From CAWFLT01 sp963816795 (lineage in GTDB: Bacteria > Acidobacteriota > Vicinamibacteria > Vicinamibacterales > SCN-69-37), in assembly GCA_963816795.1 (NCBI GenBank), contig CAWFLT010000012.1, positions 124,001 to 188,000 on the forward strand: a DNA stretch of 64,000 nt, read 5' to 3'. The notes under the pieces were generated by a model. That model saw only the letters and a program-made list of their open reading frames with translations. It ran no database searches and was not told the origin of the DNA. The position numbers and the translations under genes were made by a program. The number at the start of each line of letters is the position of its first letter. Within the stretch, counting starts at the first letter, position 1. Below are positions 27,905-39,818 of the stretch, one piece after another.

Positions 27905-28726
27905 ATGGCCTACGAGGACCTGCCGCTCCATCGGCCGGATCCGCCGGACCCGCCCGCCGCGACGCCGCGAGTGTCTTCGCCGACGCGCTGGGTGGTCATC
28001 GGCGCTGCCGCGGTGATCGCGGGGGCCCTGCTCACGCTGTGGTGGATGAGCCGCGTGCAGCCGGCGGCCGCCGTCCCGGCCCCGACCACCGCGACCGAAG
28101 TCGCGCTCGGTTCCAAGCGGCCCAAGGCGCAGTCGGAGCCGCCGCCGATCGCCGACTCGGACACGTTTCTCTCTCAGCTCGTCGCGACGCTCTCGAACAA
28201 CCCCACGCTGGCCCGGCTCTTCGCGACCAAAGGCATCGTGCGCGGCCTGACACTCGCCGTGGTGCAGATCGGGGACGGCAAGACGCCGGCGTCACCGTTG
28301 GCGATCCTGCGGCCGGCGAGCCGCCTGCGCATCGCCGGTAGTCCGTCTGGCCGCGTCGAGCCGGTGACGTATATTCGCTGGGACAGTGCCGTGGGCGCGC
28401 TGGTCTCGGTGAGCCCGGCAGACACGGCGCAGGCCTACGTCGATGTGAAGCGATTGTTCGACGAGGCCTATCGCGATCTCGGCCATCCTGAAGGCGACTT
28501 CGACGAAGCGATCGTGCGCGCGATCCGGACGCTCGACGCGACGCCGAACATTGCCGGCGATCCGACGTTGGTCGAGCGATCGAGCTACTTCGAGCACGAA
28601 GATCCGTCGTTGCGTTCACTCCAGCCGGTCCAGAAGCAACTCCTCCTGATTGGGCCGGCCCATCGCCAGCGCCTCATGGCCTGGCTGAAGCAGGTCGCCG
28701 CGATTCTCGAGCTCAAAATCGACTAG
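27905..28726 (+). CDS. DUF3014 membrane-anchored protein
   Basis: A 273-residue protein with a Pro-rich cytoplasmic start, one transmembrane helix (WVVIGAAAVIAGALLTLWW) and a periplasmic domain containing PIADSDTFLSQLVATLSNNP, RLFATKGIVRGLTLAVVQIG, YIRWDSAVGALVSVSP and RSLQPVQKQLLLIGPAHRQR. These blocks are the DUF3014 family, seen mainly in Proteobacteria and Acidobacteria, with no known function. It follows the M28 peptidase by six bases and is likely co-transcribed. Confidence 0.85.
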   Translation: MAYEDLPLHRPDPPDPPAATPRVSSPTRWVVIGAAAVIAGALLTLWWMSRVQPAAAVPAPTTATEVALGSKRPKAQSEPPPIADSDTFLSQLVATLSNNPTLARLFATKGIVRGLTLAVVQIGDGKTPASPLAILRPASRLRIAGSPSGRVEPVTYIRWDSAVGALVSVSPADTAQAYVDVKRLFDEAYRDLGHPEGDFDEAIVRAIRTLDATPNIAGDPTLVERSSYFEHEDPSLRSLQPVQKQLLLIGPAHRQRLMAWLKQVAAILELKID

Positions 28727-28770
28727 GTTTCGGCCGTCCTGGCACCGCCAGAGCGAGAAACCTCCGCACG

Positions 28771-28779
28771 TGGTAAAAT
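28771..28779 (+). promoter_or_regulatory. Extended -10 TGGTAAAAT before the desaturase
   Basis: TG-G-TAAAAT lies 15 bases before ATG 28795. This would give a leader of about eight bases. Confidence 0.5.
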
Positions 28780-28794
28780 TGTCCGGTTTGTCTA

Positions 28795-29649
28795 ATGACT
28801 GAAGCGATCATCAAGCGTAAGCACTACGACCTCGCCACAATGCTCCCGTTTCTGGCCATGCACGCCGCGGTTCTGCTGGTGCTGACGGTGCCCTTCCACT
28901 GGAGCCTGCTCGTCTGGCTCTTCGGTTCGTACTACTTGCGCATGTTTGCCGTCACCGGCGGGTACCACCGCTATTTCAGCCATCGCTCCTACAAGCTCAA
29001 TCGCTTCTGGCAGTTCGCGATGGCCTTTCTCGCGCAGACGTCCGGTCAGAAGGGCGCCTTGTGGTGGGCGGCGCACCATCGCGAGCACCACCTGCACTCA
29101 GATCGCAAGACGGATCTGCATTCGCCGGTGCACGAAGGCTTCTGGTGGTCGCACCTCGGGTGGATTCTGTCCGACGAGTACGATCATTACGATCAGAAGC
29201 GCATCTCGGATTTCGCCAAGTACCCTGAACTGCGTTTCCTCGACCGCTTCCACCTGCTGCCGACCGTACTCTATGCCGTGGCAATCGTCTCCATCGGCGG
29301 TTGGGACGCGTTTTTCTATGGCTACATCGCGGCCACGGTGCTGCTCTACCACGGCACGTTCCTCATCAACTCGCTCACCCATATCTGGGGCACTCGGCGA
29401 TTTGCGACGCCGGACGAGAGCCGCAACAACTTCGTGCTGGCGCTCGTGACGCTCGGCGAAGGCTGGCACAACAATCATCACCACTTCATGTCCAGCGTCC
29501 GCCAGGGCATCAAGTGGTGGGAAATCGACATCACGTACTACGTTCTGGTGATGCTCTCGTGGATTGGCATTGCGCGCGATCTGCGGCCGTTCACGCCGAC
29601 GGAAACCGGATCGCGAATCGCGCTGAGCCTCCTAGAGCGGTTTCTCTGA
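28795..29649 (+). CDS. Acyl-CoA/fatty-acid delta-9 desaturase
   Basis: A 284-residue integral membrane di-iron desaturase that introduces a cis double bond in fatty acyl chains. All three histidine boxes are present: HRYFSH (about residue 61), HHREHH (about 98) and EGWHNNHHHF (about 224). They lie between paired hydrophobic segments (MLPFLAMHAAVLLVLTV; AVAIVSIGGWDAFFYGYIAA). Length and spacing match the bacterial stearoyl-CoA desaturase type. The 3' end overlaps the convergent NDH-2 gene by 18 bases. Confidence 0.95.
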   Translation: MTEAIIKRKHYDLATMLPFLAMHAAVLLVLTVPFHWSLLVWLFGSYYLRMFAVTGGYHRYFSHRSYKLNRFWQFAMAFLAQTSGQKGALWWAAHHREHHLHSDRKTDLHSPVHEGFWWSHLGWILSDEYDHYDQKRISDFAKYPELRFLDRFHLLPTVLYAVAIVSIGGWDAFFYGYIAATVLLYHGTFLINSLTHIWGTRRFATPDESRNNFVLALVTLGEGWHNNHHHFMSSVRQGIKWWEIDITYYVLVMLSWIGIARDLRPFTPTETGSRIALSLLERFL

Positions 29650-30906
29650 GGTTGGGCGTGGCGGGTTCGTGATCAGCCGGACCGAACGCTGGTACGTCAG
29701 ATACGCAAACGCCCATTGCGTCATCACCGTGAGCCGATTGCGAAAGCCGATCAGCTTGAAGATGTGCAAGCCCAGCCAGAACCACCAGGCGAGATACCCC
29801 TTCAACCGCAGCCAGCCGAGATCGCAGACGGCGGAGTTGCGGCCGATCGTGGCCATGTTGCCGAAGTCGTGGTACACGAACGCCTCCCGCGGCTGGTTCT
29901 GCATCGTCCGCACGATGTTGCCGGCCGCGCAGCGTGCCTGTTGCAGCGCGACCTGAATCACGCCCGGTAGCGGCCGGCCGTCCTTTCCGGCCAGCACCGC
30001 CGCGTCGCCGACGACATACACCTGCGCATCACCGGGAATCGTCAGATCCGGGTTGACCTTGACCCGGCCCAGTCGATCGATCTCGGCACCGATCGTCTGT
30101 GTGAGCGGCACGGCGGCAATGCCCGCCGCCCACAAGATCGTGTCGGCTTCAATCGTCTCGTCGCCCAGCTGCACCTGCCCCTCGCGAATCTCGGTCACCG
30201 ACGTCCCGGTCCACACGGCCACGCCCAGCTTTTCGAGCGCGCGGCGCGCGAACGCCGGGAGCGGCTCCGGATAGGTCGCCAGCACGGCCGGGCCGCCCTC
30301 GATCAGGATGATCCGTGCACTTTCGGGATCAATCGTGCGAAAGTCGTGGGCCAGCGCGTGGCGTGAGATCTCGGCGAGCGCTCCTGCCAGCTCCACGCCA
30401 GTCGCGCCGCCGCCGACCACGACGAACGTCAGCAGACGGCGCTGAGCCGCCCGATCAAGTTCTCGTTCGGCGCGTTCAAACGCCACCAGCACCCGCCGCC
30501 GGATCGCCAGCGCGTCTTCCATGGTCTTCAGGCCAGGCGCCGGCCCTTCCCACTGGTCGTGTCCGAAATAGTTGGTCCGGCCGCCCGCCGCGACGATGAC
30601 GTAGTCGTATTCGAGCTCGCCGTCCGTGAGCAGGACGCGACGGCGGACGCGATCGATCCCGACCGCTTCCGCGAGCCACACGCGGAGATTCTTCTGCCGG
30701 CGCAGGATCCAGCGAATCGGTGACGCGATGTCGCCGGGCGAGAGGCCGGCGGTCGCGACTTGATACAGCAGCGGCGAGAAGACGTGGTGGTTGTGCCGAT
30801 CGACGAGCGTGATGTCGACCGGCGCACGGGCCAGCTGCTTCGCGGCACTGAGGCCGCCGAACCCGCCGCCGATGATCACGACGCGCGGGCGGCTCGCGAC
30901 GGACAT
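29632..30906 (-). CDS. ndh: Type II NADH dehydrogenase (NAD(P)/FAD-dependent oxidoreductase)
   Basis: A 424-residue flavoprotein that passes electrons from NADH to quinone without proton pumping. The FAD-binding fold opens RVVIIGGGFGGLSAAKQLA, followed by PLLYQVATAGLSPGDIASP, a typical NDH-2 motif. The NADH fold is FVVVGGGATGVELAGALAEI and the second FAD motif VYVVGDAA. The C-terminal amphipathic membrane-anchor region contains GYLAWWFWLGLHIFKLIGFRNR. It lies three bases downstream of the YIP1-family gene, forming a probable two-gene operon. Confidence 0.95.
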   Translation of the reverse strand: MSVASRPRVVIIGGGFGGLSAAKQLARAPVDITLVDRHNHHVFSPLLYQVATAGLSPGDIASPIRWILRRQKNLRVWLAEAVGIDRVRRRVLLTDGELEYDYVIVAAGGRTNYFGHDQWEGPAPGLKTMEDALAIRRRVLVAFERAERELDRAAQRRLLTFVVVGGGATGVELAGALAEISRHALAHDFRTIDPESARIILIEGGPAVLATYPEPLPAFARRALEKLGVAVWTGTSVTEIREGQVQLGDETIEADTILWAAGIAAVPLTQTIGAEIDRLGRVKVNPDLTIPGDAQVYVVGDAAVLAGKDGRPLPGVIQVALQQARCAAGNIVRTMQNQPREAFVYHDFGNMATIGRNSAVCDLGWLRLKGYLAWWFWLGLHIFKLIGFRNRLTVMTQWAFAYLTYQRSVRLITNPPRPTSEKPL

Positions 30907-30909
30907 GAG

Positions 30910-31446
30910 CTAGACGGCGTAGAGCCGCGGGCCGAATCCGATCAGCGCCGCGAGCATCGTCACGACAAACATCGTCGCCCAGGCAATCAGGCACACGATG
31001 ACCGCCTTCACGGTGTCGTCGTAGTCGAGCGCCTGACGGACGCCGATGACGAGCGCAGCAATCTGCCAGATGGCGACGACGAATGCGATCAAAATGCCGA
31101 GAATGGGGATGATCGCCAACAGCCCGAACAGACCAGGCGCCTGCGCGAAGCCGATGACGCGCATCATCTGCGGGAGGTCAGCCTTCGTGTTCTTTCCAGG
31201 CATGACCCGCGTGCCGATCACCCACAACACCGCCGAGCCGACCACCCAACCGATGAACGCGAAGATGATCGTCGCGATGAAGAACCCCAGGCCCAGGTAG
31301 CCAAGGCCGGCGATCGCACGCGCCACCGCCACGGCGCCGACGACGGCGGCCGCCTGGCCGATCGCGTTGACGTCGTGCTCGACTTCCTCGAACGTCGACA
31401 CCTGCAACTTGATCGCACCAAGGACTCGGTCCTGAAAGCTCGCCAT
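30910..31446 (-). CDS. YIP1 family membrane protein
   Basis: A 178-residue protein with five hydrophobic segments (AAAVVGAVAVARAIAGLGYL, FFIATIIFAFIGWVVGSAVL, GFAQAPGLFGLLAIIPILGI, AFVVAIWQIAALVIGV, AVIVCLIAWATMFVVTMLAA) and the YIP1 signature PQMMRVIGFAQAPGLF. I start it at ATG 31446, preceded by GGGAGGG; the longer frame upstream lacks family similarity. The bacterial members have no known role. Co-transcribed with ndh. Confidence 0.85.
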   Translation of the reverse strand: MASFQDRVLGAIKLQVSTFEEVEHDVNAIGQAAAVVGAVAVARAIAGLGYLGLGFFIATIIFAFIGWVVGSAVLWVIGTRVMPGKNTKADLPQMMRVIGFAQAPGLFGLLAIIPILGILIAFVVAIWQIAALVIGVRQALDYDDTVKAVIVCLIAWATMFVVTMLAALIGFGPRLYAV

Positions 31447-31484
31447 GCGCCCTCCCGTGGCGACAAAGATACCCTGAACTCCTG

Positions 31485-31490
31485 TACACT
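31485..31490 (+). promoter_or_regulatory. -10-like TACACT before the molybdopterin oxidoreductase
   Basis: TACACT (preceded by TG) ends five bases before ATG 31496. This is the tightest spacing among the leaderless-type promoters here. Confidence 0.5.
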
Positions 31491-31495
31491 GAGAC

Positions 31496-33533
31496 ATGGC
31501 CCGCCCGGAAATTTCGCCGCCATCGTCATGGGGCCGCTCGACGGTCCACACGGCCTGCCCGCTCGATTGTCCGGACTGTTGCAGCCTCGCGATCACGGTC
31601 GAGCGCGGCCGCATCGTCAAGATCGACGGGAGCGACCACGCGCCGTCGACCGACAGCTACATTTGCGGCAAGGTGCGGCGGTTCGATCGCCGAGTTTACA
31701 GCGACGAACGCATCTTGTACCCCGCGGTGCGGAGCGGCCCGAAGGGATCGGGCGAATTCGCGCGCATCGAATGGGATGAAGCGCTGGATCTCGTCGCGAC
31801 GAAAATGCGCGAGGCACGCGACACGATCGGCGCCGAGGCCGTCCTCCCCTACTACTACGGCGGCTCCAACGGTCTGCTGACCAACGAGTTCGAGGATGCG
31901 AGATTCTTCCGCCGCTTCGGCGCGTCACGGCTGGCGCGTACCGTCTGTGCGGCGCCGACGGGCGCTGCCGCCACGGCGATGTACGGCAAGATGGCCGGCG
32001 TCGCGTATCCGGACTACGCCGATGCGCGACTGATCGTCGTCTGGGGCTGCAATCCGTCAGCCTCCGGCATCCACCTCGTGTCGCACATCAACAAAGCGCA
32101 GAAGAACGGCGCGCGGGTGGTCGTCATCGACCCGCGCCGCACGCCGCTTGCGCGCCACGCCGATCTCCATCTGGCCGTTCGCCCGGGTACCGACGTCGTG
32201 CTGGCGCTCGCGGTGATCCGCGAGCTCTTCGCGCGCGGCTACGCGGACGAGTCGTTCCTCGCCGCGCACACGACTGGCGCGGCCGAGCTCCGGCAGGCCG
32301 CCGACGCGTGGACGATCGAGCGGGCCGCGGTCGAGACGGGACTCGCGGCCAACGACATCGCGACGTTCGTCGAGTGGTACGGCAGCACGTCTCCCGCCGT
32401 CATCCGCTGTGGCTGGGGGCAGGAGCGCAACCGCAACGGCGGGGCGGCGACGATGGCGATCCTGGCGCTGCCGGCGGTCGCCGGCAAGTTCGGCGTGCGG
32501 GGCGGCGGCTACACGTTGAGCAACTCCGGCGCCTGGGACATCAATAGCCGAGCAGCTGATCGATGCCCCACCGCCACCGACGCGCATCGTCAACATGAAC
32601 AAGCTCGGCCGCGCCCTCACCGAGTTCACCGATCCTCCGGTGACGGTCCTCTTCGTCTACAACTGCAATCCGCTCACGACCGTCCCGGATCAGAATCGGG
32701 TGCGCACGGGCCTGATGCGCGAGGACCTCTTCACCGTCGTCCACGAGCAGGTCATGACCGACACGGCGCAGTACGCCGATCTGGTCCTGCCGGCGACGAC
32801 GTTTCTCGAGCACTACGACATCGCCAAGGGCTACGGCGCCTACCACCTCCACCTGGTGCAGCCGGCCATCGACGCGGTCGGAGAGGCGCGGCCCAACCCC
32901 GAAGTCTTTCGAGATCTGGGCATGCGGCTCGGCTTGTCGGAGCCGGGGGACGAGCTCGGCGAGGCCGGCGCGCTCATGGACGCCGCCGCGCGGCTGCCGG
33001 GGCCGCACGGTCAGGCGGTGCTCGAAGGCCGGCTCGGTGTCGCCCCGGGCGACGGCCGGCCGATCCAGTTCGTCGACGTCATGCCGAAGACCGCTGACGG
33101 CCGCGCGCACCTCTACCCGAGCCGGACTCGACATGACGGCCGGGCTCTACACGTATCAACCCGACCCCGCGACCGCGCGCTACCCGCTCAGCCTGATCTC
33201 ACCGGCCAGCGAACACACGATCTCGTCAACGCTTGGCGAGCTCCGCCCGGGATCGCCAGCCTCCGGCTGCATCCCGACGACGCGCACGCGCGATCGATTG
33301 GCGAGGGCGACTCCGTCCGCATCTACAACGACCTCGGCCAGGTGGACTGCACAGCGAGCGTCACGCCGGAGATTCGTCCAGGCACCGTGTCGCTGGCCAA
33401 GGGCCTCTGGGCACGCAGCACCTTCAACGGCGCCACCGCGAACGCCCTGGTCCCGGACAGCCTCACCGACCTCGCCGGCGGCGCCTGCTTCAACGACGCG
33501 CGCGTGCAAGTCGAGCTGCTGGGAAGACATTAG
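31496..33533 (+). CDS. Molybdopterin-dependent oxidoreductase, formate dehydrogenase/DMSO-reductase family (frameshifts)
   Basis: About 680 residues. The N-terminal iron-sulfur domain has CPLDCPDCCSLAITVERG and a distal SYICGKVRRF, giving the CxxCxxC...C ligands of one 4Fe-4S cluster. The bis-MGD domains follow with VVWGCNPSASGIHLVSHINK, GARVVVIDPRRTPLA and, in the second half, FVYNCNPLTTVPDQNRV, EHYDIAKGYGAYH and the C-terminal molydopterin-binding barrel (LHPDDAHARSIGEGDSVRIYN). Frame breaks near 32553, 33127 and 33237 split the gene; all cofactor motifs survive. Without neighbouring partner subunits the substrate cannot be assigned; it resembles single-subunit cytoplasmic members. Confidence 0.85.
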
Positions 33534-33535
33534 TT

Positions 33536-33898
33536 CATCGACAATCGGCAATCGGGGAATCTGCAATGGCAGAGACATCGGCAATCGGCAATCCCGATGG
33601 AAATGGAAGCCAGAAATGGCGAATCGGCAATCGATTGATGGGCAATTTGGCAATGTTGCAATTGCCGAATCGGTTGATGGCTAATCTGGCAATTGCGCAA
33701 TTCTCGATTCCGATTACCGTTTGCCACATTCCCCATCGACTCGATTGCCCGATCTACCCGTCACATTCCCCATCGCATCGATTGCCCGATTGCCGATTAC
33801 CCATCCGAATCGTTTGCCGATTGCCGATTGTCCATCGGGATTGTCGATTGCCGATGTGTTTGCCATTGCAGATTGCAGATTGCCGATTATCGATGCAC
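33536..33898. repeat. Long facing arrays of GGCAATCGG-type units between convergent genes
   Basis: About 170 bases of GGCAATCGGCAATC-like units face about 190 bases of the reverse complement. The ends pair best: CATCGACAATCGGCAATC on the left against GATTGCCGATTATCGATG on the right, then GCAATGGCA...CATCGGCAATC. The reading frames through it translate as repetitive GNRQSAI-like peptides and are not genes. It fills the whole gap between two converging genes. Confidence 0.85.
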
Positions 33899-36800
33899 TT
33901 AAAACCCCTGTCGGAGCCCGATCTGCCACTGGAGGCCTTTGGCCAGACGATCGAGCGGGTGGGACGCGGCGACTTCGACAATCAGGAGATTGAACGCGTT
34001 GATGCGGATGGCGCCGCCGACGCTGCGGATGACGTCGCGGTTGCCGCCGGCGAAGAGCGGCGAGGTCGTGCTCGACCAGGCGACACCGGCATCGAAGAAC
34101 GCGGAGACGTCGATCGGCAAGCGCCCGTACTCGAGATCGCCCGTAAACAGGCCGACGAGCGGCGCCCGCGCTTCGAAGTTGGCGACGAGGAGCCGGCTGC
34201 CGACGATGTTGCTGAGCGCGATGCACTGCGTCTCGGGGCCGCTTGGTGCGCATTCGGTGGCGTCGAACGACCCGTACCCGTAGCCGTGCACCAGGTCCTG
34301 CTGGCCGAGGAACAGATCGACGAGCTGCGGATGTTCGGCATCGGTGCCATATCGGCCGAGGTGGATCACGCGCGCGCCCAGCGTGACCGGGCGGCGCGGC
34401 ATCCAGTAGCGGCGCAGGTCGGTCATGACCGTGGAGAACTGCAACGAGCCCGTCGTCCGGCCGAGCTCGAGCCGGGAACGGCTCCCATAGATCGGTCCGG
34501 TCGCGCCGAAGTACGTCGAGTCGCGGACGAGCGCCACGCTCCCTTCGGCCAGCCGCATCGGATCGGCCAGCGTCGTTTCGAACCGTTCACGGCCGAGATG
34601 CTGCCCGGTGTCACCGACGTACGTGTTGACGATCGATTCCTGCGTGAAGGTCAGCGCGCGCATCCCGCCCGAGAGCTCCAGCCGCATCGACGGATTGAAG
34701 GGATACGCAGCGCCGGCGAACACGCCGCGGCTGGTTTGCCGCTCGATGGTCTCCGTGATGGCCACGGTGTCGGTCGCGTTGTTGCGCGAGAGGTCGAAGT
34801 AGCGGACGCGGAACGGCATCTGCTCGACCGTGCGCGACCCAGTTCCAGCGATGACGGCGGCTGACGTACGTCAACGAGCCGCCGAGATCCTGCAGCGAGC
34901 CCGACATCTGGGCGCCGACGGCGAGCTGGCGGTCGCCGAGCATGTCGCTGAAAAACGCCGACACGCTCGCCGCCGGCGTAGCCGCCGAACTCGCTGATCC
35001 CCGCTGAGATCGTCGGCTGGCCAATCGCGTCGAGCTTCAGGCCGCGTTTGTACGGCACGACTTCCGGTTGGCTCGTCACCGGGGGCAGTCCGCGCGTCTG
35101 ATCGGTGAGCAGCCGGTAGACGTCGCCCGCCGGGATGGTGCGCCCGGGCAGCAGCGCGGCCGGCGTCGTCGCGGGCGCCGGGACGAGCGCGACGATCGTC
35201 TCCTGATCGAGGACGTAGATCGAATGCCCGTCGTTCTCGAACACGCTGAACGCGAGGCGGCCGTTCGACGCCGACGAGAGCGTCGGACTGGTCGTCGCGA
35301 TGCCGGCGATGCCGGTCAGGTACGACGAGAGCTGGACGAATCGGCCCGCCATCGATGGGGACCCGGTAGAGATTGCTGATGCCGTCCGGATCGGCGACGA
35401 ACGTCACCTGCCGGCCGTCCGGCGACACCTGCGGGCTGAGGTGCTTGCCGGTCAGAAACGCCGAGATGGGCCGGACCTCGCGGGTCGCGAGATCCAGCGA
35501 CGCGAGGCGCAGCGCGCCGGGTTCGAGCGTCTGAAGATTCGTGGTGAACCGCTCGGTGACGAACACGACGCGGCGGCCGTCCGGAGTGACGGTCGGCTCG
35601 AGATCCGCAAAGGCATCGCTCGTGAGCCGGTCCAGCGTCCCCGTCTCGATCGTCAGGCGGTAGAGATCGATGAGCCCGCCGTGATTGCCGCTCAAGACGA
35701 TCGTGCGGCCGTCCGGCGTGAACGCGGGATCGAGGGCATCGTCGAGGCCCGGCGAGCTTCAGCTCGCGGCGGATCCGTCCCGACTTGGGATCGAGAAACG
35801 CCAGGACCGGCCGGCCGCCGCGCACCGCGGCAATCACGAAGGCCGCGCCGTCAGGACTCCAGGCGCCCGCGGACGTCAGAAACTCGAGGCTGTCGAAGTG
35901 GGGGTCGGTCGCCGACTGCGAGAGCTTTCTTCCGGATCTTGCCCGTGTCGGCGTCGGCGATGAACAGATCGACGGAAAACCGGTCGCGCTCCGAGAAGAA
36001 GGCGACTGAGCTTGCCGTCCGGGCTGAGGCGAGGGCCGACGTTGTAGCGTCCGCCGCCGGTGTCGCGGTCGATCACCGACTGCGCTTCGCTCGTGATCGA
36101 CGGCAGCTCGTCCGCCACGGCCGCGGTGGACTGCACGATCGCCTCGTGCCAGTCCGCGGTGAGCGTGTCCGGGTCGGTGCCCAGCTGCCGCGCCATGCCG
36201 GCGAGGTCGAACCGGGGATTGGCGGCGGACCGAATCAGCGAGGCCACCGTGCGGTCGCCGTACTTGGCGCCGACGTAGGCCCAGAACGCGTGGCCCCACC
36301 GGTACGGAAAGTACTCGGGGTTGTCGAGGTCGCGGACGTGCGGCAGCTTCTCGCGGATCGCCGCGTCGCGCAGCCACATCGCCGTCTGCGCGTCGACCGG
36401 ACCGATCGACAGGTACTCCGCCATCCCTTCGACGAACCACAGCGGAAACTGCGAGGATGTCGGGCGCCGGTCGCCATCGACTCGCGCGGGTCGTCGCCGG
36501 TGATGTCGAACTGAAACGCGTGCACCAGCTCGTGGCCGAGCACGTGATCGGTGTCGGCCAGCGAGCCGGACATCGGCAGCACGATCGCGGCGCTTGAGCG
36601 CCTCGGTGACGCCGCCGGTGCCTTCGCCGATGAGGCCCTCGACGGCGTTGGTCTGCCGGAAGTGCGCCGCCGACCGCGTAGAGGATCACGGCCTGACGGC
36701 CGCGAAGCTCGTGACCGAAGAATCGCGACAGCCTCGCGTTCCAGCGCTCGGCCATCCGCGCGACGATCTCGGCCGCCTCCGCTTCTTCGGGGTAGAAGTA

Positions 36801-36968
36801 CAGATCGAAGTGCTCGGTCTTGAGGATCTGGAAGTCGAAGGTGCGGTACTGCACCTTGTTGCGACCGAAGTACTGCGCGTCGGCGGTCGGCACGCCGCAA
36901 GCAGCCCGGACGACCACGATCGCCAGCAGCACGCGCGAGCCGTCGGCACGCGAACGGCTCTCGAGCAC
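33899..36968 (-). CDS. Exported peptidase-MA-like / TolB-propeller / outer-membrane-barrel protein (frameshifted)
   Basis: About 1,020 residues. Beginning near GTG 36968 it has a weak signal sequence ending TADAQYFGRNKV, then a gluzincin-like domain with VLGHELVHAFQFD (HExxH) and WFVEGMAEYLSIG (third-ligand Glu), as in peptidase MA family proteins. A beta-propeller follows with TolB-type repeats (LSPDGKL, WSPDGAAFVIAAVRGG, FTPDGRTIVLSG, VSPDGRQVTFVADPDG). The C-terminal ~350 residues form a barrel ending WQIGLRQGF with terminal Phe. About nine frame breaks (near 36660, 36600, 36465, 36005, 35930, 35755, 35355, 34985, 34845) are mostly one-base insertions. The domain order is widespread in Bacteroidetes and Acidobacteria; the substrate is unknown. 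Confidence 0.75.
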
Positions 36969-37037
36969 GGTCAGCCGTTGCCGCCTGACCGCGATTATGC
37001 CGCGGCCGATTCGGCAGGTAATGGCATGCCGCGATCC

Positions 37038-37310
37038 GTGCGACGCACGGTTCACTGCGTGAAGCTCGGCCGCGAGCTGCCGGGCCTCGACGCGCCGCCC
37101 TGGCCCGGCCCGCTCGGCCAGCGCATCTACGACCACATCTCCGCGGAAGCCTGGGAGCTGTGGGAAGAACGCATGAAGATGATCCTCAACGAGTACCGCC
37201 TCCTGCCGTTCCAGAAGGAAGCGCAGGAGCTCATCGCCAAGCAGATGGAAGAGTTCCTGTTCGGCGAAGACGCGGCGCTGCCGCCGGGATACGTGCCGGA
37301 CAAGAGCTGA
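37038..37310 (+). CDS. yggX: YggX-type Fe(2+)-trafficking / oxidative-damage protection protein
   Basis: About 90 residues, the full family length. It reads RRTVHCVKLGRELPGLD, PPWPGPLGQRIYDHISAEAW, EERMKMILNEYRLLPFQKEA and MEEFLFGEDA, matching YggX throughout including the conserved Cys near residue 7. YggX protects iron-sulfur proteins from oxidative damage and may traffic iron. GTG 37038 gives the family's standard N-terminus (x-R-x-V-x-C-x-K-L); an in-frame ATG at 37026 would add four residues. Confidence 0.92.
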   Translation: MRRTVHCVKLGRELPGLDAPPWPGPLGQRIYDHISAEAWELWEERMKMILNEYRLLPFQKEAQELIAKQMEEFLFGEDAALPPGYVPDKS

Positions 37311-37326
37311 GTCAGGCACTGGGCAG

Positions 37327-37406
37327 CAAGACAGGCACGACGCTTGGCACTCGGACTCAGACTGCAAGTGCAAGCGAGTCCGACGTGCCAGCCCGTGCCT
37401 GCTTCA
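37327..37406. repeat. Imperfect 32-bp inverted repeat with GGCAC units
   Basis: CAAGACAGGCACGACGCTTGGC...CGGACTC (37327-37358) faces GAGTCCGACGTGCCAGCCCG...CAG (37375-37406) with a few mismatches. Extra GGCAC(T/G) units flank the left side. It lies 16 bases after yggX. Confidence 0.75.
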
Positions 37407-37429
37407 GACGGGAGTCGCGTCGCGCCGTG

Positions 37430-39002
<1,573 letters not shown>

Positions 39003-39019
39003 ACCGATGCAATCGCGCA

Positions 39020-39809
39020 ATGGCGCTCGACGAATACAAGAAGAAGCGCGACTTCAAGAAGTCGCCTGAGCCCGCGGGCGATCAGGAGTCGGCGCGCAAG
39101 TCCCGGAAGGACGCGCCGCGCTTCTTCTGCGTGCAGAAGCACCTCGCCAGCCACCTGCACTACGACCTCCGGCTCGAACACGACGGCGTGCTGCTGTCGT
39201 GGGCCGTGCCGAAGGGACCGTCGCTCGATCCGAAGACCAAGCGGCTGGCGATGCACGTCGAGGATCACCCGATCGAGTACGGCACGTTCGAAGGCGTGAT
39301 TCCGGAAGGCTACGGCGCCGGGCATCGTCATGCTCTGGGACCAGGGCACGTGGACTCCGGAGTCCGACGACGTGGCCAAGGCCTTGGCGAAGGGCGACCT
39401 GAAGTTCACGCTCGACGGCTACAAGCTGAAGGGCTCGTGGGTGCTGGTGCGGACGCGGCGGCTACGGCGGCAGCCGCGGCGCGGGCCGGAGCTGGCTGCT
39501 CATCAAGCACCGCGACGACTGGGCGGGCGACGTCGACATCACCGAATTCGCGCCGCTGTCGGTCAAGTCCGAGTCACGATTTTCCCGAGATTCTGGCCGA
39601 CGACAACCCGGCGATCTGGGAGACGCATCGGCCGGCCGAAGGCGGCGCGACTGGTGCTATGCTGCGCGAGATTGTTGAGAAGGCCGCGGCGCTGAAAGCC
39701 GCACGCGCCGGCGCTCCAGCGCGCGTCACTCCCGCCGCGAAGAGCCGCGCGGACAGCCACCCGGACGAAGCGCACGACGACATCCAAACCGGCGCGGAAG
39801 CGTCGCTGA
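39020..39809 (+). CDS. LigD-type 3'-phosphoesterase domain protein (frameshifted)
   Basis: About 260 residues. From ATG 39020 it begins MALDEYKKKRDFKKSPEPAG and contains RFFCVQKHLASHLHYDLRLE (metal-site His and Asp), LSWAVPKGPSLDPKTKRLAM and EDHPIEYGTFEGVIPEGYGA, the full signature of the PE domain of DNA ligase D, which trims 3' ends in non-homologous end joining. No polymerase or ligase domain follows, so this is the stand-alone form. Frame breaks near 39317, 39455, 39582 and 39735 are single-base insertions or equivalent; the last restores a Lys/Arg-rich tail ending at 39809. Partner ku or ligD genes are not in the window. Confidence 0.8.
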
Positions 39810-39818
39810 GGGAGACTC

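Noticed and set aside
33530..33903. Open frames through the GGCAATCGG arrays on both strands (68-90 codons)
   Set aside because: They encode low-complexity GNRQSA-type repeats that change with frame and have no start signals; they are translated repeat DNA.
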